This document shows positions 58,341 to 64,000 of a stretch of DNA of 64,000 nt, one piece after another (the stretch's first letter is position 1; each line of letters begins with the position of its first letter). Origin of the DNA: Alitta virens (taxonomy: Eukaryota; Annelida; Polychaeta; Phyllodocida; Nereididae); assembly GCA_932294295.1 (NCBI GenBank), contig OW028583.1, positions 1,267,501 to 1,331,500 of the forward strand, read 5' to 3'. Below the pieces are notes generated by a model, which was given only the letters and a program-made list of their open reading frames with translations, was not told the origin of the DNA and ran no database searches. The translations under genes were made by a program, and so were the position numbers.

Positions 58341-58530
58341 TACGACATTTGTAAACCCGGCTGTAAATATTTGTATATTTTGTACAGATTGTGAGACCTG
58401 TGAAGTAACTGCGAAGCACCCGTTCTATTAAAACCAGGAATTAAGGGTTGATATAAACATTTTTCCCAGCTGTAAATGTTCTGTATATTTTGTACAGATT
58501 TGTGAAAGTAACTGCGAAGCATCCGTTACA
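58316..58530 (+). repeat. Tandem duplication of the KICS2 stop region in its 3' UTR
   Basis: Two copies with a 111-bp period starting ATTAAAACCAGGAATTAAGG. The first covers the last codons and stop of KICS2; the second (58427-58530) repeats these codons and the following UTR (TGTATATTTTGTACAGATT, GTAACTGCGAAGCA) with substitutions. Confidence 0.9.
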
Positions 58531-58747
58531 TCAGCTAATTGTTGATTTAATTGAAAGATTGGAAACTGTTTCTAATGCTCTAGCTGTGAAAATTTCAATA
58601 CTTTAGTGTACAGATTTCCCAACTCTAAAATTTAACTTACTATGTAATTTTCTGTAAAACGCAAAACTCTTTTTGTTGTATGATTAATTGCATGGTGATA
58701 CATAATGATTGTTTGGAACTGAATGCTGTTTGCTAGAATCAATATCT

Positions 58748-58753
58748 AATAAA
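58748..58753 (+). terminator. Candidate polyadenylation signal for KICS2
   Basis: AATAAA 408 bases after the stop codon, the first clear hexamer on this strand. Confidence 0.55.
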
Positions 58754-60929
58754 AACTTCATATATTATTATAAAATTACATAATTTTTGGTGTTTTTAAT
58801 TTCCTTTGTCTGTATTTTCACTGAGCCAAAAAGAAACCATAAAATATTAAAGGCTGCGATATGTCGCGTTTATTTTATTTCAATCTTTTTTTTGCCAGAC
58901 AATGACTCAGTGTATGATAAAAATTATGATGATTATTTTTTTGCTAGACAATACTGAGTGTATAATAAAAATTATAATGATTTCTTTTCTTTGGTTTCTA
59001 TTTAAAGAGTTTGCAAACAGCTTTTCAGCAATGCATTCTTTTTTTAAGTTAATTTTTATTTCTTTTGTACCAATGACGTGGTGCAATTGATTTGAAAATC
59101 TTTTTGTCATGAAGCTGACTTTTTCTTCACCTCTGCACTGAAAGTGCATGTGTGGTAGCCAGCTAACAGAGCTTAACAGGCAGATTTAATGATGAGATGA
59201 AAATGAGTGGATGAGACAGATGAAAAAGTTCCGATACAATAATTTGCGAATTTCATCCAATGCATTTATTTATATTATACACAGACATGCCGCGTGAGTC
59301 TCACGCATTTGGTTGCTGTCTCACGCCTCTGGAATTCAGTATTTTCTTCATATTTTAATGTAACTCCCCCAATGAGGACCAGAATAAATCTTTAACATTT
59401 TAATGTAAACTTATTGGAAAGAGCCAAAACTCACCCCTCAAGAACTTAGCATCTCTGTATTATATAATAATTAATATTTCATAAATGTAATAATAAAATA
59501 CAGGGGGTTTGGGGTGAAATCTACTGACCGCTGGCCACAGAGTTGAGGTGGCTGCTAAATCCAGGTGCATTTACATATTATTTTGTTCGAGGGGGGGATT
59601 AGACTGACCACTTAGACCAGGTGACTGCTATAAAGAGGTGACCACTAAGGCAGGTTGCACTGTACATACTAATATACATAATTGGTGAATGAACATCTGA
59701 TATCTCTGAAACACCTATATACATACTATGCATTGTATGATACACTGATTAGCTCATTTATTGCATATAATGCCTTATTGATTATGAGATAATTGGCCCA
59801 TGCAGCTTTGAGTAGTGTTGGCTCAAATCATTTTTGATTTGTCATAAATTGATTGTCCACCGATTTGTTGCCTCTCAGCTCACATGAATCGTCCCGCATC
59901 ACTTAAATCAATGGTAATTGATGCTTTCGTGGTCGTGGTCTGCATCATATGAACAAAGTCACTAATGTAGGAACCACGTTTGCATAGGATTAAATTCTAC
60001 ATTTCATACGTCAACACCATGACAAAACTTAGATATGGCACGTTCTAATGTCACGTGATCTGGTCACATGACCGTTGTCATGACGACGCCATGATGCTGA
60101 TATTCCAAGCAAAAATGATAGCGTCCCAAAGATGCTGTTTATGAACAGTGATTGTCTATGATGGCGTCCTTGACAACCAATCTCTGCCTAGCAACCAAGA
60201 GACCTAACTGCAATGCATAATTTCAGTACATTCCATCTTTGTGTTAAATGACATTTAGGCACTCATATGTAGAAGTAATCTTCAGTAATGTTTTTAATTC
60301 TAACTGACATTTTCATGTGTTTATAAAAAATATACTCTTTGTCAAGTCTGATAAACACAAGCATTTGACATTAGTTCATTTGCTCAGTACTCTAGTAGGT
60401 TTGGAGGCCCCAGGAGACCCATGGGAGGTTGTCATAATTGACCCCCTGAAAAAATTAAAAATGTGTCTTATATATTATTACACTTGGTTTATCTTTTAGC
60501 ACAGTCACTGAAGAATAAAAAAAAGATGATTTTTTAAAGAAGGCCTCAAGCCATTTTTGGCCTTCAAACAGCATTACCCAACTGGAGTAAAACAAAAAAC
60601 GATCTCAATTTGAACTTTTTATGTACACAAAAGTAACACAATCATTAAAATTGTTATATTTATGTAGCATCATTATAGTACTACATAGATGCATAATGCT
60701 GCTAAAATAGCATACTAACAATCAGAAAAAATATTAAACAAATTGATATAAATACATCAATATATTGTGATATGCAGTTTGTTACATCTGGCCCTAATAA
60801 CTGAATTTATATTAACATTAACCAGGCTTTTCTATATTTAAGATCCAGGTTCCTAATTGCTAAAGCCCAATAATTAAAAAAATAAATAACAGTGGGATTA
60901 TGATAATCGGTACAAAAACTCAGATCTTC

Positions 60930-61025
60930 AAATAAAAATCCCACCCATGGAGTGAAAGTGTACCATGGTGTGGACTCCAAGCCTTACCATCTCATCATTA
61001 TGCCTGCCCACTGCTGGTCACATTG
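60930..61025 (+). mobile_element. SINE fragment
   Basis: GGTGTGGACTCCAAGCCTTA and ATCTCATCATTATGCCTGCC match the variant at 37100-37265. Confidence 0.7.
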
Positions 61026-61094
61026 AAATGCAAAGCTTTTAAACGATAATACATCAGGTTTTAATCAATTTCAATGTCTCAATGTTACTGGGTC

Positions 61095-61320
61095 TGAAGC
61101 TTAGTCAGCTTATACGACCAGCTACCAGAGGCAGATGTAATGATGAGATGATAAGGCTGCTTTGAGGCCACAACATGCTACACTTTAACCCCAAGGGTGG
61201 GATATTTCACTTGGCCACCATAGACACCGAGTACAAGGCACCTCCGATTTAACGTCTCATGCGAGCTGCTGGGATGTTGCTGACAAAAAGTGCCCGGGCC
61301 AGGATTTGAACTCTGCACCT
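61095..61320 (-). mobile_element. SINE copy, reverse, with tRNA-like head
   Basis: Reverse complement carries a box B-like GGATTTGAACTCTGCACC, CTCATGCGAGCTGCTGGGAT and GGGTGGGATATTTCACTTGG, as in the longer SINE copies. Confidence 0.75.
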
Positions 61321-61554
61321 TCAACAACCCGGCTGCACTGGGTACATAATTACATACATGGCCAATTGTGCCACATGCTTTTTCCATGTGTTTGGATAAA
61401 AGAAATGGAAAACGCATGGTTTTTGCCTCATTATAATTAGCAAAAAAACCATGCCATGCGTTTATCCTTCTCATGGAAAACGCACGTGATACATTTGGCC
61501 ATGTATTACTGCAGGATTTGCAATAGATACCAAAGGTGAATACAGTCAGAACAG

Positions 61555-61893
61555 TTTATAACGAACTAATGGAGTCTTTTCACTGAGCAGCCCTGAATTC
61601 AACAGGACATAAATCTTTCATGTCTTCTTTTTACTCGTTTTGCTTTTCAGGCATAGTAGATTATAACAATGTGTTTCCATAAATATAATTTTCTCAGGGA
61701 AAAAGCAAAAATCAATTAAAGGATAAGATGTCAAATATACATTAAAATGCACTAAAAATACTGCTGCTAGGAGGCACTTTGTTTCAGCCAATCACAGTCA
61801 AGGGTGGGAACATTTTCAGCCAATAGCATTGCAGTATTCTGTCGTAGCCACCTGGTGGACATCAATTAGCCACCGTGAAAATCCTATTGGGGC
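61555..61893. mobile_element. Dispersed repeat, family E, copy 2
   Basis: Reverse orientation relative to 44408-44720; GCACTAAAAATACTGCTGCT and CACCGTGAAAATCCTATTGG are the matching parts. Confidence 0.7.
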
Positions 61894-62464
61894 TCAGAGA
61901 CTGCTTAGTAATGTTAAATATAGTCTTGTGTAAAAGATGTATGGGATGTTGCGGTCTAGTGGTTTGCCTGCTATCCGCTAGGTTACCCCACCATTGCATC
62001 GAGGAGTTGGGCAGATCATCAGCTATTAATTGCCTCACCCCACCAGGTGCAATGGGTACTTGGCATTAGGCATCCACACTGATGGGAGCTCTAAAGCCCC
62101 TGCGGTTAACCCCCGTGTTCAAGGCTGAATACTCCCAGGGAGTTGAGAAAGACTCTGGATTGGCCTGCCAAGTATGTTATTGTGAAGTCAGTTAAGTAAA
62201 CACTTATAATACACCAATAATGAGCAAAATAATAAGCCACAAATATGGTAATTATAGCAACATGTAATTGTGGCATACTGTAAGTATGATATGCTTGTAA
62301 GATACAGTGTTAATTATCACAGTCATTTTGTTAATACATTAAAATTGTAGCCCTGGCATAAGCAATTAAGCAGAGATTCTATACATGCCCTTATTCAATA
62401 AATGCAGCAATTTCAACTGACCAGGAGATCATGTCTTTTTCTTGTAATGAGAACTTTATCTAAT

Positions 62465-62780
62465 CCGGGCAGTACTAAGTTAATCTGTGTTTCAGTTTAC
62501 TCAAATTAATCTTTGCAGCACTTAGTCGATTCATTCTGGACAGCACTAATTATTCAACCCAGGCAGTACTATATAATCTGTGCAGTAAGGGCAGCACTTT
62601 GAGTAATTTAATCTAGGCAGTACGTAAACATATAATCTGGAAACATTCAATTGATTGAATCTGGGCAGTAATATTTATTTATTTTTATTTTTAATATATT
62701 TATTCATATTTACCCAGACAGTACTACTAATAAATTGGGCAGCATTTGGGGTTTATTTTTGTAAATCTGGGCAGCACTTC
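62465..62780. repeat. Interspersed TCTGGGCAGTA/GGGCAGCACT repeat
   Basis: About ten degenerate copies of AATCTGGGCAGCACT at irregular 25-45 base spacing lie directly beyond the stop of the right-end gene. Two more copies lie at about 63815-63865, on the other side of the exon. Confidence 0.7.
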
Positions 62781-62787
62781 CAGTAAT

Positions 62788-63456
62788 TTAATTAGGGCTG
62801 CACTTCGGACAGCATTTGCAGAAATGTGAGAAATCTGAATGGTGGGCAGTGCTGTCTCTAGTGAATGATGGTTTTTCACTTTTGTCGACTGCGCTTTTAA
62901 TATCTGGCATGCTGCCAGTTGTAGATTTAATCTGCCCCAATTTCTGTTTTCCTAAACCTGCGTTGAAGGAGGATGAAGGATTTCCTGCGATCGCTACGAA
63001 CCCTTGACTCTGAGGGAAATCTGGGGTGATCAAAGACTGAGCTGCATAATCCGTAGATATTGATCTATTTACGATGCCCAATTTAGTAATTTCTCTGCCG
63101 TGTCTGTCAGTCTGTGGTGGTCTGAACGTAACTTCTTTACTTTTCCCGCCAAATTTGGGCATTTCTTTGCTCCTGACGCCATGTTTGTCTTGCAGCGCAT
63201 CTCCACCAGGGGCATTGCTGTAGTTTGCTCCACTTCCACCAGGGGCGCTATAGTCATTAGGAGGGTGACTGGCGGCCAATGCATCTTTCAAGGTGACTCT
63301 TCCGTTTCTCAAAGTCAGGCTTTCCGGACTGACATAGGTCAGTGCTCCCGGGTGGCCCTGTTTTCTTGGATTAACATTGTCGTACCACGTCAGGTAGTAG
63401 TAACCGAGACGTTTTGTCTTCTCCAGTAACTCGCACCTCTTCTTCCAGTACTCAAC
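62788..63456 (-). CDS. 3' terminal exon of an unidentified gene
   Basis: Minus strand, 669 nt from a TTTCTCAG acceptor (phase 0) to TAA, encoding 222 residues. It begins VEYWKKRCELLEKTKRLGYY, a short amphipathic or coiled segment, then LTWYDNVNPRKQGHPGALTY. A Gly/Ala/Pro/Asn-rich part follows (NDYSAPGGSGANYSNAPGGD), then a polar Ser/Lys-rich region and a short Cys-rich tail (FCKCCPKCSPN). Upstream exons lie beyond 63456 and could not be placed. I do not recognise the family; the clean acceptor and long open frame argue for a real exon. Confidence 0.6.
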   Translation of the reverse strand, partial: VEYWKKRCELLEKTKRLGYYYLTWYDNVNPRKQGHPGALTYVSPESLTLRNGRVTLKDALAASHPPNDYSAPGGSGANYSNAPGGDALQDKHGVRSKEMPKFGGKSKEVTFRPPQTDRHGREITKLGIVNRSISTDYAAQSLITPDFPQSQGFVAIAGNPSSSFNAGLGKQKLGQIKSTTGSMPDIKSAVDKSEKPSFTRDSTAHHSDFSHFCKCCPKCSPN

Positions 63457-63639
63457 CTGAGAAAGAAGACAAAGAAAATGCAATGATATTATATTACAAT
63501 AAAAATATAACTGATATATGACCAGTGTTAGGACCATCTATGGCCCAGATTCATCTCATCAGTTGACAAAGTGGAGAGTTAAGGTAAGCCTAAACGCTAA
63601 CCATGAGGACTTCTCATATGCTAACCACATAGGGATGGA

Positions 63640-63777
63640 ATTGTTATTTTTGTCTTGCTGCAGCACATCTCCACCTGGGGCATTGCTGTAGTTTGCTCCA
63701 CTTCCACCAGGTGCGCTGTAGTCGTTAGGAGGGTATGTGGCGGGCAATGCATCTTTGGGGCTGCTCATTCCCTGCAC
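63640..63777 (-). pseudogene. Duplicated fragment of the terminal exon
   Basis: Minus strand about 63760-63640 repeats about 115 bases of the terminal exon (63300-63185): KDALPATYPPNDYSAPGGSG against KDALAASHPPNDYSAPGGSG, continuing through ANYSNAPGGD. A CAG acceptor-like site precedes it but no convincing donor follows, so it could be a relic or an alternative exon. Confidence 0.55.
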
Positions 63778-64000
63778 TGTTTATGAGCCACATTCCAGTC
63801 TCTGTTGTGTCACAATATTAATCTGGGCAGCAATGAATCAATTTAAATCTGGGCAGTTTATAATTAAACTTATTTATAATGACACATGTATATATATAAT
63901 ATATATAATCATCATATAATCATCATCACTTTGTCCCTGAGCAGATACATTGTGACCCTATCATCCTCGTTATGTAACAGTAATGCAGTGCAAGGATTGA

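Larger units (their letters stand above)
58341..62787. other. Convergent spacer between KICS2 and the right-end gene
   Basis: No coding exon seen. Holds the KICS2 3' UTR, a 57-bp near-duplicate at about 58883-58990 (AGACAATGACTCAGTGTATG), SINE fragments at 60930 and 61095, a family E repeat at 61555-61893, a tRNA-like SINE head near 61950 (GCGGTCTAGTGGTTTGCCTG) and GGGCAGTA repeats at 62465-62780. Confidence 0.6.

Overview
The window is nuclear DNA from an AT-rich invertebrate animal. GT-AG introns split every gene, and dispersed repeats (inverted-repeat elements, tRNA-derived SINEs, microsatellites) fill introns and spacers. The lineage cannot be fixed from sequence alone; a marine invertebrate such as a mollusc or basal deuterostome fits.

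Five protein genes can be modelled exon by exon. From left to right: (1) the 5' part of TRAPPC9 (minus, 2307-3631), leaving the window on the left; (2) a complete RPN2, oligosaccharyltransferase subunit ribophorin II (minus, 6124-16205, 19 coding exons, 639 aa, ending in the ER-retrieval motif KKTA); (3) a complete 22-exon gene (minus, 17256-31544, 1095 aa) for a coiled-coil, C2-like, four-pass membrane protein that I do not recognise; (4) a complete KICS2 (C12orf66), a KICSTOR subunit acting on mTORC1 (plus, 32971-58340, 10 coding exons, 451 aa); (5) the 3' terminal exon of an unidentified gene (minus, 62788-63456). All phases close without frameshift in genes 2, 3 and 4. Genes 3 and 4 are head to head across 1.4 kb containing a perfect CRE, so they may share a promoter. 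Two of the genes serve ER or Golgi protein traffic and one lysosomal nutrient signalling; nothing suggests they act as a unit.

The accessory region is the last KICS2 intron (40944-58163, 17.2 kb; the other introns are under 3 kb). Its left third carries inverted-repeat elements. From about 46.1 to 55.1 kb it holds a minus-strand array of coding-like segments. These include at least three copies of a domain resembling the PC4/p15 single-stranded-DNA-binding coactivator, one open and two broken. Repeated non-coding modules (a hairpin three times, a 105-bp block four times, a 55-bp motif about five times) separate them. Further right are decayed reading frames I cannot name. The array looks like a multicopy gene family or an old endogenous viral or transposon insertion. 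Two duplicated intron-containing tRNA-Tyr genes lie just beyond it, one with stem mismatches.

Other notable items are a CRE-rich minisatellite at 0.29-0.68 kb, several inverted-repeat element families, a 1-kb TATTG array, and a tandem duplication of the KICS2 stop-codon region within its own 3' UTR.
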